From positions 620,001 to 684,000 of the forward strand of contig VWZS01008816.1 in assembly GCA_013397075.1 (NCBI GenBank): 64,000 nucleotides of DNA. Reading direction: 5' to 3'. The stretch is from Rhabdornis inornatus (taxonomy: Eukaryota; Chordata; Aves; Passeriformes; Rhabdornithidae). Below the pieces are notes generated by a model that did no database searches, was not told where the DNA came from, and worked only from the letters and a program-made list of their open reading frames with translations. This document shows, piece after piece, positions 26,401 to 37,538 of this stretch; the first letter of the stretch is position 1, and the number at the start of each line of letters is the position of its first letter. The translations under genes were made by a program, and so were the position numbers.

Positions 26401-28503
26401 ACGGGAAAGTTATCAGAATGTCAGATGAGAACCTTACTCCTTTAGAGAAGCTTTAAAGGAGCATCCTTAGAGCAATGTTGGTGAAATAAATCATCTGCTG
26501 AAACCTATCATCTCCTCCTTAACTTAATGATGCACCTTAGTTTCGACAATGTTTTTCAGACTGCTTCATGTAAAAAGGAACTAATTTTCAAAATTCGACT
26601 AGGATATAGGATATGAGATTGGAGAGTTTTATATTCTCTTTTTTGTGTCTGCAGATTTATATAAAGATAAAATGAGAACATTTTCATGGCACTAGAAAAA
26701 TAAAAAACAACACACATCACAAAAACATCTTCCAGAGAGAATCAGTTTCCCATTTTCCACTTTGCAGAAAGACTTATTTCCCTAGATACTAAAGTTCAGC
26801 AAAGATCTAACTTATCACATGCAAGATGTTTTTTCTAGGGGAAAAAAAATATAACCTTAATGGTTAGGTATTGGTCTGACAACTCCTTGTAAACATGCCA
26901 TTTTGGGAGCTATCACCTTGCTCCATTTGCATAATGCTCAGACTACCAGATTAATCTCTGAAGAATGAGAAAACTTAATAATATTGGGTGCCCAAGACTT
27001 GCAGACTGGAGGAATAAGAGAAAGAAAATTAAATGTCAATATTTGTTCATGAAATCATTATGAGAAATTTCTGTGGCACTCTTCCACAGTACCTGGTAGC
27101 TATTAAAAAACCTTTTAATCAGATTTAAATACAGCATAATAAATAATTTCTAATGCTTTTTCAAAATATTTCTCTATGCTTCACTAAAAAGTTAAATAAA
27201 ATAAAGGAAAATGTATGCAATAGTCTCTGTAATTCATTTGCTCTGTTATTCTGTCTATGGGTAATTTGAGTAAAAAAAGACATTAAAAAGGTCATTTAAA
27301 TACCTAATCTTATCTCATTGTTATTTTCACTGTTATTTTATGTAAGAAAATATATTTTCCTGGGCAAATTTGCTAACCTCAGACATGGTTTCTGAAGTAT
27401 TTATTTCTCTAAGCAAACTGCATAATTGTTTTTGAACATTCTTTCACAATATCAAAGTTTCTAAAGACAGAATTCAGTAGTTCCTAATTGTACATTTCAG
27501 ACAATAGTATTATATAAATATCTATCTCCATTTTATAAGAGTTAAAGCCTACGTATCTTGAAAGAACAGAGGTATTTATGATACTGTTGGAGACCAAATG
27601 ATACTCATTAATTCTCTTTGATCTATTTAATGCAATGTGGTGTTGGTTTTGTTTTTGTTTTCAAAATCAAGACTATTCATTTTAATTATTCAGATAAATG
27701 AAACATTGTTTTGATTAATAACATAAACATTTCATTGATTTTTTTCACTATCCAAAATCTGTTGCAAAAACTTAGTCTTAACAACTATAAGACTTTTTCA
27801 ATTCATACTGAATTATCAGGTTTCCTTTCACTGAATGAAAAGAGAGACTAAACAGATTATGGCAATAGATAGATTATGCCAGTTCCTACATTTATTATGT
27901 TTATGATTCTTTCAGTTCTCAAGACTTATTTTTTGAGTTAAAATAGTTAAGAGTCACAGATACAGGTTTTTCCTCCAAACTGGGAAAACTCTGTCCTGTA
28001 TAAGACAAAATAAATATTCCTAGTTCTTGTCAAAATAAACAGAAGGAATGTTCTGATACGTCTCCTTTTGAATCTGAATTACTACTGCTAAGACTAAAAT
28101 TGGCAAAGTTCTTCCACACAGAAGCTTAATAAATTATTTCTAAAATGGATTAGACAAAGGTGTTAATTTTTCAAAGCCAATCAATCTTGTGGACCAAAAA
28201 AAAATAGTTTGCTCCTTATTATATAACACAAATCTTTGAGTCATTTTAAGTTGCTGGACCAAGAAATGGTACACTTTGGACGACTTCCAAAAGTCATTCT
28301 TTTCACAAAGAAGGTGACTTCTTAAAGTAATAATGACCTTGCTGCCACAGCTCAATGAGAATTAGCAGCTTTGAAAGAGGTAAAGTGGTAAAGTGGTTCA
28401 AAATTATTTACACAGGTTTTTTTTTTAAACCATCCTAAATCTCCTAGATTTCTACAATGAACTACAATTTTTAGTATTGTTTGTCTCCACCCTCTCAAAT
28501 ATC
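20456..28503. other. 8-kb A+T-rich stretch, no element recognised
   Basis: This is the longest featureless part of the window. All open frames are under 100 codons. I found no CR1 octamer end, LTR promoter cluster or tandem array. Such stretches in birds are often intronic or intergenic and may hide conserved non-coding elements that only an alignment can reveal. Confidence 0.4.
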
Positions 28504-28523
28504 ATATATATATATATATATAT
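28504..28523. repeat. (TA)n microsatellite
   Basis: Ten near-perfect TA units. The tract lies inside a small open frame (28477-28704), which it makes non-credible at its N-terminus. Confidence 0.9.
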
Positions 28524-29699
28524 GGTTACATTATTTTTTGAAGATTTTCCTATCTGGCCTTGTATTATATACACTATGGCATGTCAATCCAAATTTTACC
28601 TGATGAGAGGTCAGGTTAACCTTGACCATGAGTCTGATGTTGTACACCTGAACTTTGGGAAACACAGGAAACACAAAGAAAACCTGGGGAAAGTGGAGGA
28701 GTAAGAAAAATAAGGAAAAGTGGTCTTTTTAATCTACTGAAAACTTTGAAAGATTTTAAAAGGAAATATACATACTGAGAGTTAAGAACCAGAGAATTCA
28801 GAGTTTCCATTAGAGTTTGAGACTCAATTTATATCATGTTTTATCTTGTTTTTAAAGCAGATTTGGACTAAAAATTTTCCAAGTACAGTGTTGTTTCTCA
28901 ACTCAGAGGGTACCTTGAGCCACTGAAAAGTGCATAGCAATTTCTAATGCAAACATTTTTATAATTTCTATATTTTGAATTTCTGATTTCTGGTCACAAT
29001 ATGAAATGAAAGAATGTTGAAAAAAAAAGGGGGAATAATTTCTTCTATGTACTTAGACTTTATGAATACCATTCCTACCATTACTCATCGGTGATAAGCA
29101 TATCCTACCTGGCAAAACAGCACCTAAATGTTTCATTATTCATCTACATCCTGTGAATCAAGAATAGAAGTGTTTCAGATGATAGCTGTTAGTGTGGGCT
29201 ACCCAGGGTTATTTAGAAATACTCTAACTAAACAAACTGGCATAGCTGATTCTTTATATGTCTCTAAACACAGATATATATACAGAGAAAATTAAAGACT
29301 CCTCTTTTATATATCTAAGGAGACTCTTCTTTCTTCTCTCTCTTTTTTTTTAAACATGAATGCTGTCTTTTTAAATTTTAAAGCAGTAACTAAAAATGTT
29401 GCTTGGTAGTAATAAAGCATATTTTAATTTTGTGCAACTCAAGACCTAAGGAGAATTCTGACAAGAAATATTCATTTGGATTTTTATTTTATCACTCAAG
29501 AACTCAAGAAAACAATGCTGTGGTCTACACAGTGGAGAGAACCTACATGCACGGGATAGAGCAATATTTTAAATAGATATATTAAAATTAAGTGTAAGCT
29601 GTGTATTTCAGAAGAATAGCAACAGAGCAGTATGAGAAAAATGGAACATCACAGGAAAGTTCTGGAGGTTCACACTTCAATCGTTCCTAATAGAAGTCA
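28524..29699. other. A+T-rich spacer
   Basis: No gene or repeat is seen before the CR1 fragment that starts near 29700. Confidence 0.4.
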
Positions 29700-29856
29700 C
29701 CAAGATGATTTGGGGCTGCAGTATGGGACACAACAGTATTGATTAGGAGATCTGGTTTTGTTCAGCCCAAAGTAGGAAAGGCTAAAGGAGGATCTTACTG
29801 CTGTCTTCAACTTTAGTGTACGGCTGCAGTGAAAGTGGAATTATCGTTTTCTTGGC
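29700..29856 (+). mobile_element. CR1 LINE fragment, left part of an interrupted copy
   Basis: The sequence CCAAGATGATTTGGGGCTGC, then GGTTTTGTTCAGCC and AGGATCTTACTGCTGTCTTC, corresponds to the CR1 ORF2 C-terminus and the start of the 3' UTR. Similarity weakens after about 29815 and stops at an LTR boundary (29857). The 3' end of the same orientation resumes at about 30816, so the copy was split by the LTR. Some CR1 sequence between the two halves appears to be missing. Confidence 0.7.
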
Positions 29857-30815
29857 TGTCATGGTTTTGATTTGCCAATTAAAATATACTCATTTTCTGT
29901 TGTGAGACAGAACCAGGAGTAGAAGCAAGGCAGGCCTAAAACTTAAGAGGATATAAAAAGAAATTTATTAACTACACCAATGGAAAAAAACTCAGAATAA
30001 GATTGTCAGACCACTCTTTCCTTCCCTTTCTCAACCTTCATAACAATGAAACAAACATACAATAAAGTGCTTCAATTAATTCCCAACTCAAACAGTCCCT
30101 TCTGCCATTCACTTTGGAGTGAGAAGCTTCCTCTTGTTAGGCTATAGGGATTTTTTCCACAAGAAAGTAGAAAACAGTCTTCTCGTGGTTTCATTTTCAC
30201 GATTCTGCATCCGCCCGGTATCTGCAGTCGTGGCACTCCTCCCAACTCCACAGCCTTCCCAGAGCTGTACTTGTGGGTCAATGGTCAAAATACATGGGGT
30301 ATTACTTTTAAGAATGAAATGTTCCAAAGCAAAGGTTCTCTTCATCTCTTTNNNNNNNNNNNNNNNNNNNNNNNNNNNNNNNNNNNNNNNNNNNNNNNNN
30401 NNNNNNNNNNNNNNNNNNNNNNNNNNNNNNNNNNNNNNNNNNNNNNNNNNNNNNNNNNNNNNNNNNNNNNNNNNNNNNNNNNNNNNNNNNNNNNNNNNNN
30501 NNNNNNNNNNNNNNNNNNNNNNNNNNNNNNNNNNNNNNNNNNNNNNNNNNNNNNNTCCTTCAAAATGTGTGTTCACGGATCAAACTAACTTTCTTCAGTT
30601 GGTTCTTCACGCTGTCAACAACCAAACCAGCCTCCAATTGGTCACTATCAACTCCCAGGGGAGTACTCATAGAGAAAACTTCTCTTTGAGTTTTTCCTTC
30701 CCAGGTCAAACTACCACATTGGAAATACATAATTTTGTCCCTGGCCAAAAAAGGACAATGGGTAAAAACTGCAGTGACTGATATCCCAGTTGGATATTCT
30801 AAAAAGTAATTGACA
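29857..30815 (-). mobile_element. Reverse-strand solo LTR containing the assembly gap
   Basis: On the + strand the block starts TGTCATGG, the reverse of the CCATGACA end typical of avian ERVL-type LTRs, and ends TTGACA at 30815. The terminal TGTCA/TGACA are inverted. The minus strand has an AATAAA at about 29967-29972, which leaves a U5 of about 110 bp. Two parts flank the N run: 29857-30351 and 30556-30815. The 5-bp flanks (TTGGC and ATGTC) agree at only 3 positions, so target duplication is not demonstrated. The element sits inside a CR1. Small open frames here, including those that run through the Ns, are not genes. Confidence 0.6.
30352..30555. other. Assembly gap (204 Ns)
   Basis: A run of 204 Ns interrupts the reverse-strand LTR. 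Translated frames crossing it are meaningless. A repeat-related collapse is the likely cause. Confidence 0.99.
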
Positions 30816-30985
30816 ATGTCTGTTGAACAACTGAACAGGTTACTCAGAGAGATCTGAAGAAACCTGAGCCACCAGACTGAACTAAAAAGCGATATCCAGC
30901 ATCAAAGTCAACCTTACTCTGAACAGTGGGTCTGACTAAATGATTTAGGGAGATATCTTCCAATTTCATCAACTCTCTAATTCTA
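30816..30985 (+). mobile_element. CR1 LINE 3' end, right part of the interrupted copy
   Basis: The CR1 3' UTR resumes with GAACAGGTTACTCAGAGAGA, followed by a standard but diverged end: 'gaacagtgggtctgactaaatg', then 'cttccaatttcatc' and a weak octamer near 30975 (CTCTAATTCTAG). The orientation matches the left fragment at 29700. Confidence 0.7.
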
Positions 30986-31122
30986 GTCTGTAATACACAC
31001 ATCTCTTTTTCCACTTCCTGCATTCCTTACTGAAGTTTTTTGAATACTACTACCACACCTTTCTGCTTTCTCACGGAAACCCCAGACATGAAGCCACAGC
31101 ACTAACTATCAAAATGGCCTAA

Positions 31123-31697
31123 TATCTTGGTTTGAGACAGTTTAAAGGAGAGCACTCTGGAATGAATTGCCTCTCTTCATAGGTTCGCCAAATCCCTTTC
31201 CACCAACAAGGAATGAATACAAGTAGATGTAAGTGAAAAAATAACAGTTTACTAACAAATGAAACAGCAACAGACAAGGAATAACAGCAAATAACCACCA
31301 GGTACAAAACTGCTGGGTTTGCCCCAAGGCAGTCTCTCTGAAATGAAAAGAAACAAAAGAGAACCCAAAAAGGAAAAGCCTCTGCCTGCGCTGCTTCAAC
31401 TCTATGGCAAGAAACCAAGACCCAAACCAAGTGGCCAGAGAGAGCTCTGCCTGAGGAAAAGATGAAAACAAGTGAAGCAAAATTTATGCAGCAAAAAAGC
31501 TGAAGCTGCCTGCCAAAGCAGACTTTAAAAAGGCCATGATACCGTCCCCAACCTCGCCATTCTGTTTCCTGCTGCACTGCAGGTCTTAGAAGACACAGTA
31601 GCAATTCTTGGGCACAGATGTATGTGGAATACAGTGACTTTTTGGGTTACCCCAGGAAACCAAAGTAGTACAAAACAGCAAACCTATGATGCCTGTA
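31123..31697 (-). mobile_element. Reverse-strand LTR, second family
   Basis: The left edge TATCTTGGTTTGAGACAG looks like a mutated TGTCCTGGTTTGA-type terminus read in reverse. Further in come AATAACAGTTTACTAACAAA near 31240, a block ending GTCTTAGAAGACACAG near 31595, and TGGAATACAGTGACTTTT near 31625. The whole resembles a passerine LTR on the minus strand. CCTAA (31118-31122) and CCTGA (31698-31702) flank it and differ by one base, consistent with a 5-bp target duplication. Both terminal dinucleotides would be mutated from TG/CA. The 161-codon open frame on the minus strand lies within the LTR and is not a gene. Confidence 0.55.
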
Positions 31698-33058
31698 CCT
31701 GAGAAGCTGATCAGAAATAGTTGTGATTACTGACTACAGGCAGACAGCAATCCAATGCATTTTTTCAGATTGAGCTTGTCATCTGTTCTGACACTCTGCA
31801 CAAAGTGAATTACCTGCAGTATTTCAGAGACTGTAATATGCATGTAAAATTTATACGTAACTTAATTTTTTTTCAAGGTTGTATTAGTGTCTTCTCTGGA
31901 AACAGGATGAAAAGAATGAAGAAAAGCTGGAAAATGTTGCTGGTTTTAATTGTACAGAAGTAGAAAATCAATTACAAATGTAAAAACATAGCACAGCAAT
32001 ATGAAGTTTGAAACAAATTTGAGGATGTACTTCAGAACTGATAAGCATAATTTCTCATACCCATTTTAATATTACAGTTTGTACAATGCATCAGAATATA
32101 TAGTTGTATGCATATTTTGTACGCTCTTCTATAACCATACAAAAATATTTATAGCAAAGACCCTATATCTTCCATAAAGAATCATCACAACAGTGGAATT
32201 TAGAAATATTTTTATAAAAAACTCAGCTTTGAAGCTACTGATTGAATCAAATGTTATTTGTCTTTTTAAAATCTAATATGTATGTTCTGGGATTGGTTTG
32301 GCATATCAGGTTATATTAATGTAAGATTACTCAAGAAGATGTGCATTTTCTAACCTCCCATGTGGAAAATTTTATGCATATTATTTGTAAATGTGAAAGC
32401 CTCAGGAGCAGGGCTGCATTAGCAGATCCTGTTGAAAAGATATCCTCAATAATTTACAAACCAACAAATGCTGAATTGGACAGAAGTTGTTTCTGGCATA
32501 ATAAATTCTAAAATAAATGCAGAGAGCACCATCTTCTGGAGTCAATGAAGCATTGACACTCTTTACAGTTAAAGCAGAGCATGGAGTTTCAGTTAAATAA
32601 AAGTTTATATATGCAACAAGCTTAGCAAATTGTTCTGTGAGCAGAGTAACTAATGGAGCATGGTTTCAAACAGACTCCTGTTCTGTGTCTCACAGCAGAA
32701 AATCTTCCTGTCCTTGCCAGCTCCCTCTGCCTCACTAGGGCTCACCTTTCTCTGCGGTGCGATACACAGCTCTCTTCACAGAAGGTCCTCCAAAGAAGGA
32801 TTTCTTTTCTCTGGACAGTTGCTACTCACACTCTGGTTAGTTCAGAACTTCATGTGCTGTTTGGCAAATGTTGGCTTGGAGCAGTTAAAGGGCTGAAAAT
32901 TTTGCTGGAACTATCCAACAAATTAAAAAGCTGCTGGGAGTATAACAAGAAATTGAGGCCGATGGAGTTATAGTAGGCTATTAGTCCAAAACCAGTTGGC
33001 ATAAAGCAAGTAAGCTATACCCAATTAAAAAGGAAAGCTGATATACCAATTAGCAGTT
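31698..33058. other. Spacer with a slightly G+C-richer patch
   Basis: 31698-32640 is A+T-rich. From about 32660 to 32960 base composition rises and two overlapping open frames occur (32653-32973 and 32660-32896). They have no recognisable domain and no good splice context. The patch directly precedes a CR1 fragment and may be older repeat. Confidence 0.35.
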
Positions 33059-33279
33059 TTGCAGGAAAGGACCTGGGGTCCTAGCAAAAAGCTGATCATG
33101 GGCCAGCAATGTGTCCATGCAGCAAAAGCAGCCAGAAGCATCCTGGACTACTGCAGGAGCATTGCTGCCAGTGGGTCAGAGGAGGTGATTCCTCCCCTCT
33201 GCTTAGCCCTGCTGAGACACATTTGCAGTGCTGTGTCTAGATCTGGGCTCCCTAGCTGTGAACACTGGGTTGTGGCTAG
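33059..33279 (+). mobile_element. CR1 LINE fragment, left part, internally deleted
   Basis: The translation matches the ORF2 C-terminal region of CR1: an ERTWGPSKKLIMGQQC segment, then HAAKAARSILDYC and EEVIPPLCLALLRH. After about 33250 the sequence jumps to the last bases of the CR1 3' UTR (TGGGTTGTGGCTAG, compare the usual GGGTTGGACTAG), so several hundred bases between these points are missing. It is then interrupted by the LTR at 33280. Confidence 0.8.
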
Positions 33280-33825
33280 TGTACTGGTTGGGACAGAATT
33301 ATATTTCTTTATAGCAGTCTCTACAGTGCTAAGTTTGGATCTGGGGTCAACACATCATTGATAACACATGAGTGTTTCAGCTGTTGTTGAGCACTGCTTG
33401 GCTCAGTAATGAGGTTTTCTCTATTTCTCACTCTGTTTTCCCCCCTCCCCTCTCCTCCCCTCCAGCAGGTAGCCTGGGGGTGAATAAAAGACTGGAGGGG
33501 ACCACATCAGGACAGCAGACTTGAACAGACCAAAGGGATATTCCATACAATACAGCATCTCATTCAGCTGATAAAATTTTAGGGGTGGGGGTACTTTTTT
33601 CAAGGTAGCCATCACTCTGAGTGGCTGGGCATCAGTATGCTGATGATTGATTGCCTTTGTATAATTTTTATTTTTACTTTTGTTTCTTCACCTGTTAAAC
33701 TATCTTCATCTCAACATACAATTTTTCTCCTTTTTGCCTTTTCAATTATTTCTTTCACTCTGCTGGGGGTTGATGAATGAGGAAAGCAATGTGGGCTTAG
33801 CTACCAGCAAGGTTAAACTCCCTCA
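33280..33825 (+). mobile_element. ERVL-type solo LTR inserted in CR1
   Basis: It starts TGTACTGGTTGGGACAGA and carries landmarks shared with the LTR at 61196: GTTGATAACACA-like (here ATTGATAACACA), GTTGTTGAGCACTGCTTG, GACCAAAGGGATATTCCA and GTTAAACTATCTTCATCTC. It ends near GGTTAAACTCCCTCA at 33825. The flanks GCTAG (33275-33279) and ACTAG (33826-33830) differ at one base, fitting an ERVL 5-bp target duplication. A C-rich run at 33440-33463 could form a quadruplex on the minus strand. The copy is more diverged than the 61-kb copy. Confidence 0.8.
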
Positions 33826-33882
33826 ACTAGATGATCTGCAGAAGAGCCTTCTGGTGCCTCACATATTCTGTGCTTCTGGAAT
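33826..33882 (+). mobile_element. CR1 LINE 3' terminus, right part
   Basis: ACTAGATGATCTGCAGAAG, then TCTGGTGCCTCACATATTCT and GTGCTTCTGG, match the end of a CR1 3' UTR with degraded octamers. It continues the left fragment across the LTR insertion: GGGTTGTGG plus the ACTAG target gives the normal CR1 junction. Confidence 0.75.
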
Positions 33883-36180
33883 ACCTACACATGGAATTGA
33901 CTTGCCACAGGTTTACTCTCTATAATATTATATTCCTTTCTCATCTGGAAAAAAAATTTAAAAGCGAAAATTGGTACTCCATGCATGTTCTTTATCTTTT
34001 CCATCATGTTTTACACCTATGAGTTAATGACAAAGATGAACATTATTCCTTTGCACCAAATGTTGAATACCCCATATGAAGAATCTCTTACTTAATCTGT
34101 CAGTCTAACTCTTACATTGTTTTGTCCTTAACTCCTCACTAGCAACAGCTCACAAAGCATTTTCTAGCACAACACCCAGGTACACAAGCCCATAAATTCT
34201 CTGTTTCTGTCTAAAATTCCTAAATTTCAAGAGAACGAACAGATTTTTCAATCTAAAGTAGATTTAAGTTTGCAAAACAAGTCAATTCTTGGACAACTAT
34301 TTTCTAGCATAATTTTCTTTACCTTCTATCATGCAGCATAGTTGCTTTTAACTGGATGACCATTATCACAGTGTTATTACTATGTCTTCTTGCTCTGTTG
34401 AGCTATGAACATGCAATTGGCTACAAGCTAGTTTCAGATTTATCTTCTCCATTAGAGGTCAGCAGAAGACCATTTATCTATACAGGATCTGAATGGTTCC
34501 CATCTCCTCTTGAAATTTGAGGTCATTAAGCCAGTCACAAGAAAAAATGAATTTGACATTATGGGTCAGAAAAAGCTAAGGCTTAAAGTTCACAATAGCT
34601 ATTGCCTGTTACATGTGGAATAGTTTCATTGTAGAATCATTGTAGGCAAATTTAGATCACTTAAAAATGTGGAATGTGAACAATTATGCCATGAAAATTA
34701 ATGGCAACACAAACAGAGAGATTCATGTAGAGTAGACATGCCTGTAAGATCCTTCTTATGCAAACTGCATTGAAAACTCACAGTTTTGTTGTCTCTCCTC
34801 ACACTTTCAGTACCACTGAAAAGCCACCTTTACTTAAGAGATCACCTAGATCAGAAGATCTTCCAGTTAAGTATCCTTGTATAAAGAGAGCATTTCACTT
34901 CACTTTCCATGGAAGAATTTCTATAATGCCAAGGCTTCTCCAAGTCTGAAATTTGTAATGACCTTCAGACAGTCACTAAGAAACTTTCATAGGTGTCCAA
35001 TAAGCAAATATTTAGGAGCAAAGTTTATTTTTTAATTTAGCTGCTGTCATAGGAACTGTAGTATGTTTTCATTCCCAAACCTAAGCTTAGTAACTGTTTT
35101 GGTCAGAGCTGAGGAATACTTCCAGAATTATTCTGACAAGGATTTGTGAATGAATGGTGCACTCATATATATAAAGTTATTATAAATACTGAGTTGTCTA
35201 CTCACAGTAAACTATTATGCCAAAGGCCACACTACCATGAACTCACCTACAATCAAGACTGAAAAATGTTCAGACTAGTGAGTTCAGGAATGCACACAGA
35301 GAAGCAGTTCTTAAAACACAAAAAAACCCCCTAACAGTATCTGAAAAATATGTCACTTGAGGAAAAATGTGACAATACTGAAAAAGAAATAATTAACAGA
35401 AATATGATGATATAGAATAAAAAAAAATTCTCCTTACTTCAATTTTAATTTGCTTTTTCTTACCTCGTGGATTTTTTCATCAAAAGTAGGCTTATCTATA
35501 GATAGATCTCCTGCATGAAATTTTCACAGTAGCAGATTCTCTACCAAAGTTTAGTTTTGAAGAATATTAAGCAGAGGTTCTCTAGTGAAAATAATCTAGA
35601 ATGGAATTTCCTAGTCTGAGGAAAAAAAATGCTTTTGAGGATTATCAGACTGCTTCAAGAGGTTGAGGCCATAATTACCAGAAAAAGAGTAATATCCAGA
35701 CAATTCCCCAAAAGATTCTATCATTTCCAGAAAATAAATTTCAAAGTTATTTACCTTTCCTCCTTTAATACATTCTAATATAAAAGTCATCATCTTCACG
35801 AGAAATGTTGTATACCAGCTTTTGGTGAGTTATTTCTTCACTTGCTTAAACACAGTAGGCAGCTTCCCTCTCTCTATACATGCATAAAAACATATTGTAT
35901 AAATAATGATGATAAATGGATAAAAATAAACTAACTGATCAATAAATTTGTGATAAAATTGCACTGGATGTGATAACTAAAACCTCTTCCCGAAATCTAT
36001 TTTTAAGATTAAGCCAATATGTATAAAATTGGAAAGACAAAAAAAAAAACTTTCCACAGAAGGCAATTTCATTTTTACCTTAAATGTTAATATACTCTAA
36101 GATTTCATAAATGCAAAGCCAAAGAGAAACAAGATAAAGATCCTCACAGCTTGGAAATGTGACAGCATAGAACTGTAGGA
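33883..36180. other. A+T-rich DNA, nothing recognised
   Basis: It contains a T-rich stretch at about 35022-35040 and small open frames on both strands without support. Confidence 0.4.
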
Positions 36181-36344
36181 CAAAAAAAAACCCAAACCAA
36201 CCCAAACAAACAAACAAACAAATTAAAAAAAAAAAAACAACCAAAAAACCCCAAAAACAACAACAAAAACAACAGAAAACCACCAACAAAAATTAAAAAA
36301 AACTACCAAAAACCCCACAAAACAAACAAACAAAGCAACAAAAG
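36181..36344 (-). repeat. A/C-only low-complexity tract
   Basis: About 165 bp are composed almost only of A with Cs in groups of one to four (CAAA, CCAAAAA). It is the reverse-complement equivalent of the T/G tract at 10 kb, so strand is given as -. The Phe/Val-rich open frame on the minus strand is an artefact. Confidence 0.9.
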
Positions 36345-36511
36345 TAACTGTATGTTGCTGTATGTTGTGAGAGAAGAAAGTGTAACTACGATTCCTTGTT
36401 TCAAACTACTGAAAGAAGTTCTCTTCCTTAGAGCGCTCAAAGAACACTTAAAGGCATGATCACAGGTTTTCAGAATGCCCTTATGTATTTTTCAGACAGA
36501 ATAATATTAAA

Positions 36512-36580
36512 ATACAAAAAAACCCAACCAACCAAACAAACAAAAGCAAAACAAAAAAAAACCCAAAAATAATAAAAAAT
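36512..36580 (-). repeat. Second A/C-only tract
   Basis: A short tract of the same kind as the one 170 bp upstream (CAAACAAA, CCCAACCAACC). The two are separated by ordinary sequence at about 36345-36511 and could be one interrupted tract. Confidence 0.85.
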
Positions 36581-37078
36581 AATCTAATAGGTGATATTTT
36601 TTTCTCTTCCTCTAAATGACATCACACTTCAAGACGGGATGCACCGATGTGGTGCAGTGGAACAAGTTTCACTGGACCTTTACATGATTATAGCAATGGC
36701 ACTCAGGAGCCTGAAAAAGATTCATGGCACTTGTTTTTGTATAATGAGCACAGAAAACACTTTCAAACTCAAAGGTCAGATTTCATTAGAATATAAACCA
36801 GTTTACTCAGCTTTTTAGTTAAACCTAGAGCAACTAGACTAGATAATGGTACACTCAGAATCTTGTTGCTGACAAAAAGTGAAAACACCATATGTAAGTG
36901 AGAAAATCCGAAACCATCATCCTCCTATTTAAGGCATTAGTAAATTAACAAAACCACATCAGTTATGACTGGTCCAGTAACACTATTATTCACAGTCCAG
37001 CTGCCACAGTAAATCCTCATAAATAATATCTTCTTTAAAAACACGATACAAGAACAATTGCTAATTCTGACCTCTTAT
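36581..37078. other. Spacer with a weak exon-like segment
   Basis: A pyrimidine-rich run (36597-36612) precedes CTTCAAG at about 36635. Downstream, two frames stay open for 50 or more codons, one of them reading through TSFTGPLHDYSNGTQEPEK. There is no donor site at a fitting place and no recognised family, so I do not call an exon. Confidence 0.3.
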
Positions 37079-37538
37079 TGTTGGTACTAAGATCACCCTT
37101 GCAATGTCTTCCTGGATCTTCCTGTGAGCAGCTTCAGTCTTCCTCAAAATACAGCCCTGGTGGGAAGCAGAGGACTACTCAAGCAGAGGTCACACTCAAA
37201 GCCTTTGTCATAAGAGGTTCGTGGTTAGGGTTTCTTCCTCCTGTTGTCTGGCAGAGTGTCAGTGATGTCTTCCTGCTCAGCCTGGGGCTGGTTTGGGTTT
37301 ATATCTGCACTTTTCCTCAGCACAGCCCACACCACTGCTGCTACTGTGCAGACCCAGCTCACACTGGGGAGGTGAGGGTCACCCAGCCCCAGCAGCTGGG
37401 GTGGCCAGCACCACCCAGACCAGGGCCAGACTCTGGCCCCATAGTTCCCAGGGCACCACAGGCCTTCTGCTAATAATTAAAAAATCATATGCATGCAGAT
37501 CCCACACTGCCACTCTGCTCTTGAGGGACACCACTACA
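37079..37538 (-). mobile_element. Possible LTR-like block, G+C-rich, reverse strand
   Basis: A 460-bp island much richer in G+C than its flanks. It starts TGTTGGTAC and ends CACTACA, so the minus strand would begin TGTAGTGG and end TACCAACA, as LTRs do. A TATA-like GATATAAACC lies on the minus strand at about 37300. No AATAAA follows at the normal distance and no target duplication is visible. The 131- and 145-codon plus-strand frames overlap each other and look like by-products of base composition. An unrelated G+C-rich exon or other repeat remains possible. Confidence 0.35.

Noticed and set aside
30119..30781. 220-codon plus-strand frame
   Set aside because: It reads through 204 Ns and lies inside a reverse-strand LTR.
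31119..31604. 161-codon minus-strand frame
   Set aside because: It coincides with an LTR. No retroviral or cellular domain; composition-driven.
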